Source of the DNA: Echria macrotheca
Taxonomy: Eukaryota; Ascomycota; Sordariomycetes; Sordariales; Schizotheciaceae
Direction of reading: 5' to 3'
Length of the DNA: 64,000 nt
Assembly (NCBI GenBank): GCA_030411725.1
Contig: MU839835.1
Location: 310,001-374,000 of the forward strand
Below are positions 23,301 through 34,709 of this stretch, piece by piece. The notes under the pieces were generated by a model. The model did no database searches. It worked only from the letters and a program-made list of their open reading frames with translations, and was not told the DNA's origin. The translations under genes were made by a program, and so were the position numbers. The stretch's first letter is position 1; each line of letters begins with the position of its first letter.

Positions 23301-26300
23301 TCTGCGGAGCATCTTCAAGGCCCTCGACGCCATGATGCGGAGCACGGCCCCTGTCTTGGTTGGCAGTCAGACGTTGGCCGTGCAACACTTCCACACCTGG
23401 TTACCCGAGCTCGCGGGCCTTCTGACGACCGAGGAGATCCTGCATATCGCCATCGACTTTATGGACTCGTGCTCCATGGTGAAAGGCAAGCTCGTTCTCT
23501 ACAAGCTTGTGCTTATCATCAACTATGCCAAGCTCGACATATTCTCCCATCCGGAACAGCGATCCGCGCTGAGCGCCAATACCGTCAGGTGGATAGCGCC
23601 CCATTGGGGCACCACGGATGAGGTGACGGAGCAGTGGAGGGACCAAGTCCGGCTCTGCTGCTCAGTTCTGGCCAGCCAGGTCGACCATCTCGGACCCGAG
23701 ATCCCTGATTATATACCCAAAATCATTCAGTCGTATCTGGCAATTCAAGGGGCAGAGAAGAAGCCCAAGAGCCGACTTTCGCTGCTGTTCCCTACGTCGT
23801 ATCCCTTTCCGACGAAGCCCACCGCAGACGAGGCAGTTTTCGATGAGACCCTGATCGAGCTCTCGGCCGTCCTGTCGGCGCTGTCAAACTCCCCCAGCGG
23901 TATGCAGCTCGAGCTGGCTGAAGACGACCTCAATGTAATTATCGAGAACTCACTTCGCGTCCACATGAGCATTCTGCAGGGCGAGACTTTCCCCGCGAAC
24001 TGGCTCAGCGTTCACATCTTCCATCACAAGTCGACGATGCGGACACTGCAGTATCTCGCCGGAATTCTGCTTGAGTCGTTCCTGCCACACCCCGACGAGG
24101 CCGAGAATTTCAATACCGAGTTGTGGAAGATGTTCTTCACGGCGTTGTTGAAGCTCGTTGGAAGCCCCCAGCTTGCTCTGGAAACATTCCCGGAGCAGAA
24201 GAGGCGAGCGGTCTGGAAGATTGCCGGCGACGTTCGAGAGCACGGGGCCGAACTGCTGAGAAGAACGTGGGAGGCTATCGGGTGGGAGACCAGCTTGGAG
24301 GAGCGGGCTAGATACGGGCTCTCCAAGATGGGCGGCTACCAGGTGCAATATGTGCCTACGCTTGTCGGACCCATCGTCGAACTTTGCCTCAGTGTCCATG
24401 AGGGGCTCCGTCGCATGGCAGTCGAGGTATTGCAGACCATGATCGTCAGCGAGTGGACGCTCAGCGAGGACCTATCGGTGATCCAGACGGAAATGATCGA
24501 CTGCCTTGACGTCTATTTCAAATCGAAACCGCTGACCGAGAGTATTCTGCAGAAGCTCTTCGTCGGGGAGCTGTTGGATCGATTTGAACCGCTGTCCAGG
24601 ATACCGGGCGAGCCGCTGTACCAGGCACTCAAAGAGCTGATTGGTACAGTTGACGAGTTTTTGGACCTGTTGGTAGCCGTCCATAGCGGAGACGGATCCG
24701 GGGAAGCCTCTCATCTTATCCACCGGCTGAGGCTCATGGAATTCCTGCGCGACATGCAAAAGGAGGAGATCTTCATCCGATATGTCCACCAGCTTGCAAA
24801 CCTGCAAGCCGAGGCGAGAAACCACGCGGAAGCCGGGCTTGCGCTTAGGCTCCATGCCGATCTTTACGAATGGGATCCGACAAGGACGACGCCCGCGCTT
24901 CAAGACCCCGAATTCCCAGCGCAGTCTCACTTCGAACGGAAGGAGCGGATATACTTCGACATGATCAAACATTTTGAAGACGGAGAGGCCTGGACAAGCG
25001 CGCTCTCGGCATATAAGGAACTCCAGGCGCAATACGAGACCAACATCTTCGACTTCGCCAAGCTCGCGCGGACAGAACGTGCCATCGCTACCATCTACGA
25101 GACAATTGCCAAGAGTGACAAGTTGGTGCCCAAGTACTTCAAGGTGATCTACAAGGGACTCGGTTTCCCGACGAGCGTCCAAGACAAGGAGTTCGTGTTC
25201 GAGGGCTCACCAAACGAGCGGGCGTCTGCCTTCACGGACCGCATGCAGGAGATGTATCCGTCTGCGCAGATCGTCATGAACGAGAACATTGACGACTTTG
25301 AAGGGCAGTTCCTAGTCATTTCGTCGCTGAGTCCTCACCGGGACTTGAGCCATCACGTATACCAGCGGGCGCGCGTGCCCCAGGTCATCCGGGACTACCT
25401 GGTATCGAATAATCCTCAGGAGTTCTCGGTCAGCACCAAGAGAAATACCAGCGGCCCTGTCACGGAGCACTATGCGGAGAAGATCGTATACACGACTGCG
25501 GAAGTGTTCCCCACGATACTACGGCGAAGCGAGATCGTGTCGACACGCGAGATTCGGTTATCGGCAAAGGAAACGGCACTGGAACGTATCGTGCGCAAGA
25601 CAGCCGAGATGACTTCGCTGGAAAGGAAGCTGGCCGATGGCGAGGGTGGTGACGAGGTGGCAAGGCTGCTCTTCGATGCCGTCGGCATCAGCGTCAATCC
25701 CGATGCGGAGCAGAGTGTGGTTTGCTACCGTGAGCTCATTCCCGGTATGGCCAAGACCAGCGGCGCCAACACACCAACTGGAGAGAGCTTGATGGACGAC
25801 GACGAGCTCGAGCCGCCAGAATTGGATCCGCAGGAGAACGCCATCAAGATGGCTCTGGTAGACCACGCGATCATGTTGAAGAGGTGTCTGGCAACATTCG
25901 CACGGAGCGGCAATCAGATCCTCACACAGCACCTAGAGGATCTCCAGCGATGTAAGTACTTTCCGTGTTGAGTTGACAAGTTGCTGACCAGTAGCAGGCT
26001 TCGAGAGCACGTTTGCGCCAGAAATCGCCGTCTTCATGCCGCCGCAGCCAATCCGCGAGACCGAGACATCGCCGACACCCACATGGCCCCGATCACCGCC
26101 CTCCAACAACGGAGCTCTCTTAGTATCGCAGAAACAAAGCACGCCTCTGCTCGCCAACGGGGCGACAACGGAGGAGGTCAAGATTGTCCAGCCCGTCTCG
26201 CTTCGGCAAGGACGTGGCGCTAGGCTAAGCTTTCTCGGGGGCCGTAGGAAGGACTCCAAGCATGAAGCGACGCCGCCGGTCCCGCAGATCAACGGCGACC

Positions 26301-26671
26301 ATGGGTCGACCAACGACGACTCGGGGATAGGCCGCAGCCGCAGCCTGAGCAAGGAGAATGCGAACCGGCGCAGTTTCTTCCGGGCCCATGGGCCGTCTGA
26401 CAACAACCAGCAGTCGACGACGCTCAACGGGACAGAAATGAGCCCGGCGATTGCGGGCGGGCCGCGACCAGACATCAGCGGGATGGACTGGGTGTCGGAC
26501 TCGGCACCGAGCGGCGACAGCCATGCGCTGGAGAAGGAAAAGTCGCATTCGGATCACAGCGGCACGAATATGTTGCATGTGGGGAGCGTCAGGAAGCGGC
26601 TGAGCATCCTTCGGCTGGGTAAGAAGAGCAGCAAGGGGAATGGGCTGATGGGCAGTCTCGATGAGGAATAG
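20398..26671 (+). CDS. DOCK-family guanine nucleotide exchange factor
   Basis: Large exchange factor expected to load GTP on Rac/Cdc42-type GTPases, acting in polarised growth and actin control with an ELMO partner. Two exons, 20398-25951 and 25998-26671, give 2,075 residues. An SH3 domain opens the protein (about residues 8-85: AVATYPFTASSPADLPLELGDELYI). A helical armadillo-like region follows. The DHR-1/C2 domain lies around 618-800 (SDIYVTIDEA, FALAYMPLWEQ), and a long helical middle precedes DHR-2 at about 1460-1850 (AGLALRLHADLYEW, TERAIATIYETIAK, PKYFKVIYKG). The C-terminal ~225 residues are disordered, serine- and proline-rich with basic patches, and are encoded mostly by exon 2. Length and domain order match the fungal DOCK1-like protein (Dck1 in yeast). 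The ATG lies directly before the SH3 domain. Confidence 0.93.
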
Positions 26672-28050
26672 GAAACCTCGTGGTCGTGATTCTTCCGGGT
26701 GTTAGTTCTGAATACCGTGCGTGGCGGGGGAGGACTTTGAGGGTTTGGGGTTTTGATCTCGGCTGGGTCTTGCAAACGGCCCTTTTTTCATTTACGTCTG
26801 TTGTAATTTGACGGGGGGAGGAGACGAGATCTGGTACATATCCCCTCGGGTGAAGCCTTGTGGGTGATGGTGTACATTCACATTGGGAGGAGTGAGGAGA
26901 AAGAGAGAGAAAGGGTTCCAAAGGGATTTACATGGACACACAAATTCGGGCTACATCAGCACGAGGGTTTTTTTTTCGTTTGTCTACAGGCGGGATGGCA
27001 TTCTGGGATTTGTTGGTGATAGCGGGCTTCTTGTTGTGTCTGATTCCCCCCCATTGCTTTTGTACAAGAGCTGTATTTGATTCAACGCCCTCAGGTAGCT
27101 TAGAGAGGGTTGTATATGCGGGGGTTTGGTGAATTGAGTGGTTGCTACGGATGGTATACCTAACTTTGAAGCTGGAGCATGTTACTCTAGTCATCAACAC
27201 GTTGACGATGGGGGATTGAAGCACCGGGGCGAGGGGAGGTGAGATCAAGCTTTTCTGGAGTCTGGCGGGTAAATGCGCGTCGTGCCGGGACTGATGGTGA
27301 TGTGTGTGATTCCTGCCGGTGATGCAACCGTGGTCAGATATCGTCATTCCCCATCCACTCGGGGTTTTAAGAGGGAGGCAGGAGGAGACGTCGGTTGGCA
27401 GAATAAGGTATTATATACAACAGGTAGGCGAAGGGGAGAAAGGTTGGTGGACGGGGTCTGGTCTAGACCTCGGTCTAAAATGGTGCGGAACCAGGTTTCC
27501 GGTCGCGTGCTGTGGTTATTTTGGGGTCAACGGAGAGCGTCGTCCCCGGTGTTTTTAGACAATGCAATTCCACTCATCTACCAGACCAAACAAACGAGAG
27601 CCAGTGAGTGAACTTGCTTGCCCTTCAACTGACGACAGCAGCAATGCACACCCCCACACTTTTTGGGATCTCTGGAGAGGCTCGGGTAGACGATATACAA
27701 CGGCAATTTATCCTGCAGGGTTGGGGCGGCCGAGGGAAAAGGTCCAGACCACGGCGTTGCGCGGGCTGCTCATGCTGGACCGGTGCCGCGCGTATAGTTG
27801 TCCGCTTGCATACAAGCACTAACGAGGCCTGTGATATATTGCGGGTTCGCGGTATGACGGGTTGCGTTGCCTTGTTCTTCTGTGTCCTGGTTCATGGGCT
27901 AATTTATTTAGCTTCAATGACGAATTTAAATAAAATATAACCATCTCTTGGTTTTTCATCTCGTGTCAATCTTCTCTTCTTCTCTTCTTCTCTTCTTTTT
28001 CTTTCTTGTTCCTCAACACCTGCAGAATGAGGTGACCACCACCTCCCACG
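26672..28050. other. intergenic region between the DOCK and GT-like genes
   Basis: 1.4 kb with the DOCK 3' end and the promoter of the next gene. No reading frame with protein features was found on either strand. Confidence 0.45.
27970..28010 (+). promoter_or_regulatory. pyrimidine-rich CT tract upstream of a start codon
   Basis: About 40 bases composed of repeated TTCTC units ending some 40 bases before the ATG at 28051. CT-rich tracts of this kind mark the core promoter or transcription start of many filamentous-fungal genes. The role is inferred from composition and position. Confidence 0.5.
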
Positions 28051-29535
28051 ATGGTGCACATGTCGGGGCGGTCGCGATACCGAGCGCTGGTCGTCTGCAC
28101 CATCGCCGCTCTTTTGTACCTGATTTCTTACCGGTCATACATACACTGGCGACACCTCCGGAGAGCCATACCCCCGCGGCCGGAAAGGGGGTCATCACCG
28201 CCACCTCTAGAAGGTGAGGTGGAATACACGACCGAAATCCCGCCGTCGTCGCTTCAGGCCGACTTCTTCTCGTGGAAAGGACCCGACTACGTGCCACCGC
28301 CGAAACCGCCGTACAAACCGCCCCGCGAGCCGGGACCGCCCATCCCGGACCCGTTCCCCCTTTTATCGCAAAACATCAAACCGAGCAAGCTGGCCGAGCT
28401 CCTCCGGCCGCCGCTGCAGAACCGGCCGCCCAGGCCGCACTACGACGAGCAGACGCCGCTGCTGATCGGCTTCACGCGCAACTGGCCGCAGCTGCTGCAG
28501 TGCGTGGTGAGCTACATCGCCGCCGGCTGGCCGGCCTCGGACATATACGTGGTCGAGAACACGGGCGTGATGCACGCGAACCGCGACGGCCGACTGACGC
28601 TGCAGAACCCGTTCTACCTCAACCACACCCAACTACACCTCCTCGGAATCCAGGAAGTGATCATCACGCCGACGCTGCTCACCTTTGCCCAGCTACAAAA
28701 CTTCTACACGTACACGGCGCTCGAGCGCAACTGGACTGACTACTTTTGGTCGCACCAGGATCTGGTCGTGTTCGCGCTCGAGAACCAGACGTACCCGGAC
28801 GACCAGTTGAGCGCGGCGCACGCGGCCACGCGCGGAGGATCGGGGGTTGCGGTGCGGTATTCGCTCTACGACCGGGCCGTCGGCACGCTGCAGTATCTGC
28901 GGCAGCCGGGGACGCCGCGGTGGGCGAACCATTTCTTCGCGTACGACCACCTCACTCTGGTCCATCGCGATGCGATCATCGACGTGGGCGGGTGGGACAC
29001 GCACATCCCGTTCTACGCGACCGACTGCGATATGTATGTGCGTCTGATGTGGGCCGGGTACTGGCAGGGCGAGACCGAGGTCGGGATTATTATGGATGTG
29101 GCGACGGTGCTGGACGATGTCGGTGCGCTGCTGCGGATCCCGGGCGTGAAGGCTGCTTTTGCGGGGGATCCGGAGCCAGACGGACCTGAGGAGAATAGAG
29201 AGATTGAGAAGAAGGGGGAGTCGTTTGAGAGGCTGGTACGCATCGCGAAGCGCATGGAGGAGGCCAAGTTCCAGGACGGCAGCAACGCGCTGCGGAATAC
29301 GTGGCAGCTCCGCCAGACGGGCGGGCAGGGCGAGCCGTTTGCGAGAGATCCAGAGGGGTTCGAGACGGGGATTAAGATGATGATTGATACCGGGCGCGCG
29401 GTGTTTGCTGAGAAGTGGGGACATCGCGGGTGTGATATCGCGGCCATGGGCATTAAGGCCGAGGATGCGTGGCGGTTGCAGCGGGATTGGGATATCGAGA
29501 CGGAAGGGCTGGGGTATGAAGGGGATGATTGGTAG
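28051..29535 (+). CDS. type II membrane protein, glycosyltransferase-like
   Basis: Exact function not recognised. A single exon encodes 494 residues. A short basic N-terminus (SGRSRYR) is followed by one membrane span (about residues 12-26, core LVVCTIAALLYLISY), then a proline-rich stem up to about residue 130 (KPPYKPPREPGPP). This is the usual layout of a Golgi type II enzyme. The globular part begins TPLLIGFTRNWPQLLQCV and contains VVENTG, WTDYFWSHQDL and VGGWDTHIPFYATDCDMYVRLMWAG. These resemble GT-A fold glycosyltransferases, where a short acidic motif after a hydrophobic strand binds the metal/nucleotide sugar, and a later GGWD...D-type motif closes the acceptor site. N-glycosylation sequons are present (NHT, NWT, NQT). 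No named family is claimed. Confidence 0.75.
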   Translation: MVHMSGRSRYRALVVCTIAALLYLISYRSYIHWRHLRRAIPPRPERGSSPPPLEGEVEYTTEIPPSSLQADFFSWKGPDYVPPPKPPYKPPREPGPPIPDPFPLLSQNIKPSKLAELLRPPLQNRPPRPHYDEQTPLLIGFTRNWPQLLQCVVSYIAAGWPASDIYVVENTGVMHANRDGRLTLQNPFYLNHTQLHLLGIQEVIITPTLLTFAQLQNFYTYTALERNWTDYFWSHQDLVVFALENQTYPDDQLSAAHAATRGGSGVAVRYSLYDRAVGTLQYLRQPGTPRWANHFFAYDHLTLVHRDAIIDVGGWDTHIPFYATDCDMYVRLMWAGYWQGETEVGIIMDVATVLDDVGALLRIPGVKAAFAGDPEPDGPEENREIEKKGESFERLVRIAKRMEEAKFQDGSNALRNTWQLRQTGGQGEPFARDPEGFETGIKMMIDTGRAVFAEKWGHRGCDIAAMGIKAEDAWRLQRDWDIETEGLGYEGDDW

Positions 29536-31197
29536 ATGTGTGCAAATCGCATTAGATGCATACCTGGGAGAGGTCCATGGGGATGTTAGGGGCGTTTGTT
29601 TGGATTGATGACAGTACCCCTTTTCGATCCGACATTGGTTCCCCCGTAGCCGCTGTGCCAAACCCTCGTGACAAAAATACCAGGCACCATATTGAAGCCG
29701 CCCGGGGAGAAAGTCTACTGCGATAGGTTCATGTTTGAAGTTCAGGGGTTCGTTTAGTCCGCGACCCCTTTTTGACATCCAGTGACCCACCACCCCCTTT
29801 CAACATCTCAACCCTGACCGGGCAACCATCCACACGACGACTCGCCACCTCTAGAAAAAGATACCAAGTTCAGCCCCCCAAAAGGACAAGTTTGCGCATC
29901 TGCGAATTACTCACAGTAAGCAGCAGTGTAAGCAGCAGTCATGTTTCATGTTGATGAGGTCACGACGACCTAGACTACCTGCACGGGCACAAATGCCGCA
30001 TTCTATGCCTGCCGCAGCGGCGGCCGACTCAGACCGGCCCAAAACGCGGCCCCGTCACCCCCCGTCACATCCGCTGCTTTCCGTTTGAAGAGAGAATTGT
30101 ATAGCTCGCCGAGATATCCAGCTAGGTATGCTTCCCTCATGCAAAGGCCATGTGCGAGATGCAAGGCTCTGCTGGCACTTGCACTGCCCTCTTTTTTTGG
30201 GGTCTAGATTGCAGCTAGCGTTCTGCTTGTCTCTCGGCAGGCCTTGGGGGCTCGGTGTCTTCAATTGAGATCTCTTTCACCAGATATCCTTCAATCTTTA
30301 CCAAGTCCGGAATCCTTTGCTTCGAAGGCATGTGTTCGCAGGACGGCGCCTCTCGAAGAAGACGAAGAAGAGATACGTGGACAGGCTCTTGTGTGTCTCC
30401 ACCGACAGACCTGGCCCTTTAACTTTGACTTTTCTCTTCCGGCTGCGGCTGATACGAGATAGTACCAGGAGAGAATGCGGGAACATCATTGTCCTCTTTG
30501 GTACCTCCCCGTCCATCCGGGCGACTGACAGTATCGACAGATGCAGGACTGAGACCGACATGCAGAGAGATTCATGCATCCAATCAAGAGGACCGAAACT
30601 ACCAAGTTTCGGTGGACGTCGTGTGTACCATTCGCTCGTCACCTTTTGGACTGGTCATCTCTGCATGTCTCCCCACGCCGTCTCATTGTCCAAGGTCCTT
30701 CCGGTGGTGCGGGTTGTCTGGAGGGGAAGTGCTTGTGATAGAAAACTTCAGCTTGTCGGAGAAGGCAGAGAAGACTGAGCCACTGGGAACCATCAGTTGT
30801 AATATGTATCGGGGATGATCATGAGTCTGTATTGGTAAGCAACCTGGATGGAAGGCTCGGGTCGAAGCTGCTGGATATCGTTCAACTTGTTACTTGGGTT
30901 CTGCCGACTTTGACGTCGGGACTTCGAGAAACTGAGTCGTAAGGATACCAACCCAAACGGCCACACATCCCCTATTTTTAAAGAGACAAGAGATGTTGAT
31001 AAGAACAAATATATGCGCTACAAATACTGTGACCCTACAAATACTGAGACCCCTATACAAAGTCCGACAGGTCCCGCCTGATAGGTTGAACAACATCGTA
31101 AACAGCTAAGAAAAGTTGTAAAGAACATCCTGCCCCCGACACAATAGCCTACAACATCACACCCGTACAAAAGAAAAGAACCCCATAAAACCACAGC
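29536..31197. other. intergenic region between the GT-like and zinc-finger genes
   Basis: 1.7 kb between the 3' ends of two convergent genes. Reading frames at 30298-30818 on both strands were examined and have no convincing coding pattern. Nothing else was seen. Confidence 0.45.
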
Positions 31198-32634
31198 TCA
31201 GTAAGACGAATCAACCCAAGTCCCAGAGCTATCCAAAGACCCAGAAAAATAAGCAGAATCCGGCACTGAAGCACCACAATCCACAAGCAACTGCTGCTCC
31301 CCAGCCGCCCCTCCAGAACCCATCAAAAAGTCCAAATTAAACTCCTCCCCCGGCACAAGCGCCGAAAAAAGCGGATCGCCCTCGAACGTGGTGATGACCT
31401 GATTAAAGTCACATATCGGATCCACCACATCCCCCTTTCCGTCATCCTGGTCCTCCTCCGGTTCCGGCGACGGTGTCGGCTCCCTCGCAGCCACCGCAGC
31501 CTGCTCCGACTGGAACTGCCACGTCCGAACAATACGGCCGTGCAGGTCGCGGAGCAGGGTATTCGCCGTCTGGCGGAGGGCGGCCGAGGCCGTCTGCAGC
31601 AGCTTCTCGAGCTCGGCTTCGAGGACCGGCTTGACGGTGCGGAGGACCTCGCGCTTGAAGTGGGCTTTGTACTCGTCTACGTCTTTGAAGCTGGATTGGG
31701 ATTCGGCCTTGGCGATTATGTCTTCGTCTGTTGCGTCGTAGTCTGTGGAGCTTGTTAGCTTGGCTGCGTTTGCCTGGGTATCTCATGGGAAGGGGGGAAG
31801 AAAACATACAAGGCGACGGCACCGGCACCCCGGGAAAAATGATCCGGTACATATCCTGCCACTTTTCCGTCGCCGACGAGTTCGGCTTCGCCCGCGCCCG
31901 GAGCTGCTCCTCCTGCTCGTCGCTGATGACGTGCGTCGGCGCGCTGTCGCGCAGCCGGCAGGGCGTTTTGGAGCGTTGGTGCTCCTTGAGACCCTTGGGG
32001 TCGTCGAACGACTCGAAGCAGCGGTTGCAGGCGTTCTTGAGCGAGTGGCGGCGGTAGACGTGCTCCCTTTTTTTTGGTCTCGTGTATCAGCATTCTACTC
32101 TCTCTCTCGTCCCATTTTTATCTCGCAAAACGAAGGGAAAAAGAAAACATACTTGACCCGGTGCGGATCAACCCACCCCGGCCCGCAACAAGTCTTGACA
32201 TTCCTGAACCTCACGGGGTTATGCTTGGCAAAAGGGCAAGCAAATCTGAGGATTTCATGTCTGGCCCTCTTCTTCCCCTTTTTCTTCTTTTCTGTGTCAT
32301 CGTACCCGCCACCATCACCACCACCACCACCCTCAAAATCATCCACTCCACTGTTGTAGCCGTTCTCGTCATCGCCCTCATCGTCCCGCGCCCGCGCCCG
32401 CTTGACCGCCCTCTTAGCAACGCCGCCCTGGTGGTGCCTCAAAACGACGTCATTGTCAAGCCATTGGTCCAGCTGCCGCTCGATCTCAGCCATAGATCGG
32501 GCTATGATTGCTTGCTTCCGCCGGCTCAGGAGGCTGCTGCTGCTGCTGCTTGTACTTTCTGATGATGGAATGGGTGATGGTGATGGTGATGGTGATGGTG
32601 AGGAAGAAGTTGGTTTGCCTGAGTCTGAGTCCAT
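31198..32634 (-). CDS. fungal C2H2-like zinc-finger protein, putative regulator
   Basis: Three exons (32153-32634, 31810-32066, 31198-31742) give 427 residues. The N-terminal 120 residues are serine-, glycine- and acid-rich with a run of SP pairs. The central domain has a dispersed zinc-binding pattern: FACPFAKHNP, TCCGPGW, HRVKEHVYRRH, ACNRCFESF and LKEHQRSKTPC. This Cys/His arrangement (an N-terminal C...H, a CC-GPGW block, H-x3-H of the first finger, then C-x2-C-x12-H-x5-C of the second) recurs in fungal proteins loosely called C2H2 finger domain proteins. After it come a helical segment and an acidic tail with several FNLDFLMG-like clusters that could serve for activation. The intron within the finger block falls between VDPHRVK and EHVYRRH. 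DNA binding is inferred; no target is known. Confidence 0.8.
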
Positions 32635-33299
32635 GCGGCCGAGATAGTCATCAAATCGATCCGCTTCTGGCTAGAGACAGCGGACCTCGAGACATTGAGC
32701 GATGTCCTGGTAAAGTAACTTTCTTTTTCCGCTGGTGTAATCAATTTCTCGGGGGAAAAAATAAGGGCAAAAGGCCGAGGTGGTAGCTTGAAAAAGCTGG
32801 AGTGGAAGCTTTATCTCAACCGGGTGCCGGGGCTGAGATGGCAACAGAGAGGCAGGTGAGGCTTGAGATGAGAATAGGGCCAAGGTACAGTTTGATCTGA
32901 GAGACAGAGTAAAGTCAATTGGGTCTGGAAAACTGAATCGGACAAGAAGAATCCGCTGAGCAATTCAAGTTCCTTCAGCCTTCTCCCTCCAGTCTCCCTA
33001 CATCTTATATATCCACAAAGTCCGCGTTTGCGCAAATGCGGAGAAGCAACGAAGAGGACGACAGCCACCTTAGCTTGTCCCTCCTCCTCCTCCTCCTCCA
33101 TGTGGTCATACACCACGTTGACCACCACCACCACCCCTCCTTCCCCCGTGTCCCTTCGGCCCCGAGGGGGGAGACAAGAGAAACCACATAGGATTCGCCA
33201 ATGGCGGTCGTGTCTCCCCGACTTGCAGAAAATAAAAAAGAGGGAACATGCGCGGTCCAGCAGACAGACACACACACCCCACACAGCCCGCACAACACA

Positions 33300-33323
33300 C
33301 AGCAGCAGCAGCAGCAGCAGCAG
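33300..33323 (+). repeat. CAG trinucleotide microsatellite (8 units)
   Basis: Eight perfect CAG units in non-coding sequence about 670 bases upstream of the zinc-finger gene start. A further short CAG run sits at about 33473-33484. Confidence 0.9.
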
Positions 33324-33515
33324 TGACGAGAGGCTCGTCGACGCATTGGACAGCTAGCTGCATACATGCGATGACACGCATGCGGCGGCACACGACAAAA
33401 CACGGCTGCCGGTCGCGGTTGGTGGCCTTGCTGGCCATACATGCATCCCAATCCCCAAATCAAGCAAGCAAAGCAGCAGCAGCAGGAAAAAAGCCAAGTG
33501 CTCAATTGCGAAAAG

Positions 33516-33530
33516 CCCCCCCCCCCCCCC
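33516..33530 (+). repeat. homopolymer run of 15 C
   Basis: Fifteen consecutive C in the same repeat-rich intergenic stretch. Length is prone to sequencing and assembly error. Confidence 0.9.
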
Positions 33531-34403
33531 TCCTCATCCCTGGTCTGGTCTGAGTCTGATAAGGCTGTAGAATCGAAAAAAAGTTCATGCCGATCCGGCA
33601 TGGCCGCTCTACTTGGACAGCAGCTCCCGAGCAAGCGGATTGGCCGTCGTCTCTCGCAAGCGGCATGTCGTCAGTCAAGCTTGGTTCTTCTGGCCCCTCC
33701 TCCGGCTTCGCTCACCCTCCCACCTCCCACCTCCCCCCCTGTTTGCTGTTGTGTTCGAGTTGGTGGACGATGGGGGATTGCGGGGCCAGGGCTTTATCGT
33801 TCTCGTCAAGTCAGTCAGCCAGTCAGTCGGCTCGCTCAAATGCGGAGAATGGAGAGCGCGGAGAGGCGTCCCGGGTTGCATTTGTGGCTTGGCCGTCCTC
33901 CGAATCCCTCGGTGGATGTCGGTCACAGCCCATCCCGTTCCGGTGTGGGATGCCGAGCCAGCCTGTCTCGGCTGCGATCAACGTCGCGGTTTCCATGGGA
34001 TTGCTCAATTGCGAGAATCTCGACCTCAGCTTAACCCAGCAGGCGCTCCGGTTATCCTGTGACTCGATTGGGCCTCAATGTCCGACAGATGGCCAGATTC
34101 GGTGAGATTCGCAATCAAGCCATCCGGTCCGGGCGCGAGCTGAGCCGCATCGTGGACGGCGTCGTCCATGGTTCTGTTGGCTGCCTGACGCGATCCTGAT
34201 ATGTTCAGCCTGCCGATGCTCGAGTTGACATTCGACTCACGAGGAGCGCGCAATCGCGGAGTGTGAAGCTTGTCTGTGAACGATTTGATTATCTCCTAGT
34301 ATAAATTGGCTGTGCCTCTTGATAGCTTCAATGGCAGATACCGAAAGTCAGACCCAGCCCCCAGACCGCCGCATCTTAAACACCTGTTGTGAAACCACCC
34401 AAG

Positions 34404-34659
34404 ATGGATGTGAAAGAAATCCCTGCTGTAGACGGACCCGTCGAAGAGTAAGTGATGCTTGTTCCGCAGCTTCGAAGCTAACATGGTCAGACAACAATCC
34501 AACCCGTGCTTATATGCATTGGAGGAGTGGCTTCACAGCGACAAGGGAGTTGCCGAGCGGTTGCTGAAAGGAGAACCAGATATGGGCGCCTGTATTGCTC
34601 GCTGTATCGAGCTCAACGACCGGCTGAAAGTTTTGACCGACAAAATACTGGGTTCTTGA
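34404..34659 (+). CDS. small hypothetical protein of 70 residues
   Basis: Not recognised. Two exons, 34404-34447 and 34491-34659, give 70 residues: an acidic N-terminus (MDVKEIPAVDGPVEE) followed by two predicted amphipathic helices (CLYALEEWLHSDKGVAERL and CIARCIELNDRLKVLTDKIL). The intron is convincing: donor GTAAGT, branch site GCTAAC, acceptor CAG, 43 nt, and the join keeps the frame. The protein has regular heptad-like spacing of leucine/isoleucine and four cysteines. The gene ends 50 bases before the convergent end of the zinc-cluster regulator. The splice signals and helix periodicity favour a true gene; homology could not be judged. Confidence 0.5.
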
Positions 34660-34709
34660 CATGGTTCAAATAACGGTTCATAAGGCGCTGCAGGTGTACA
34701 TCATCAGGA

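Larger units (their letters stand above)
32635..34403. other. intergenic region with simple repeats
   Basis: 1.8 kb upstream of the zinc-finger gene. It contains several microsatellite-like stretches: CTC/TCC runs at about 33080-33100, a CA-rich stretch around 33270-33300, eight CAG units and a run of 15 C. Frames crossing these repeats are artefacts of composition. It probably holds a long promoter/leader of the minus-strand gene. Confidence 0.5.

Noticed and set aside
28272..29189. Alternative frames in the glycosyltransferase-like gene rich in arginine and alanine
   Set aside because: Typical frame-shift composition of GC-rich coding DNA; the chosen frame has membrane span, sequons and motifs.
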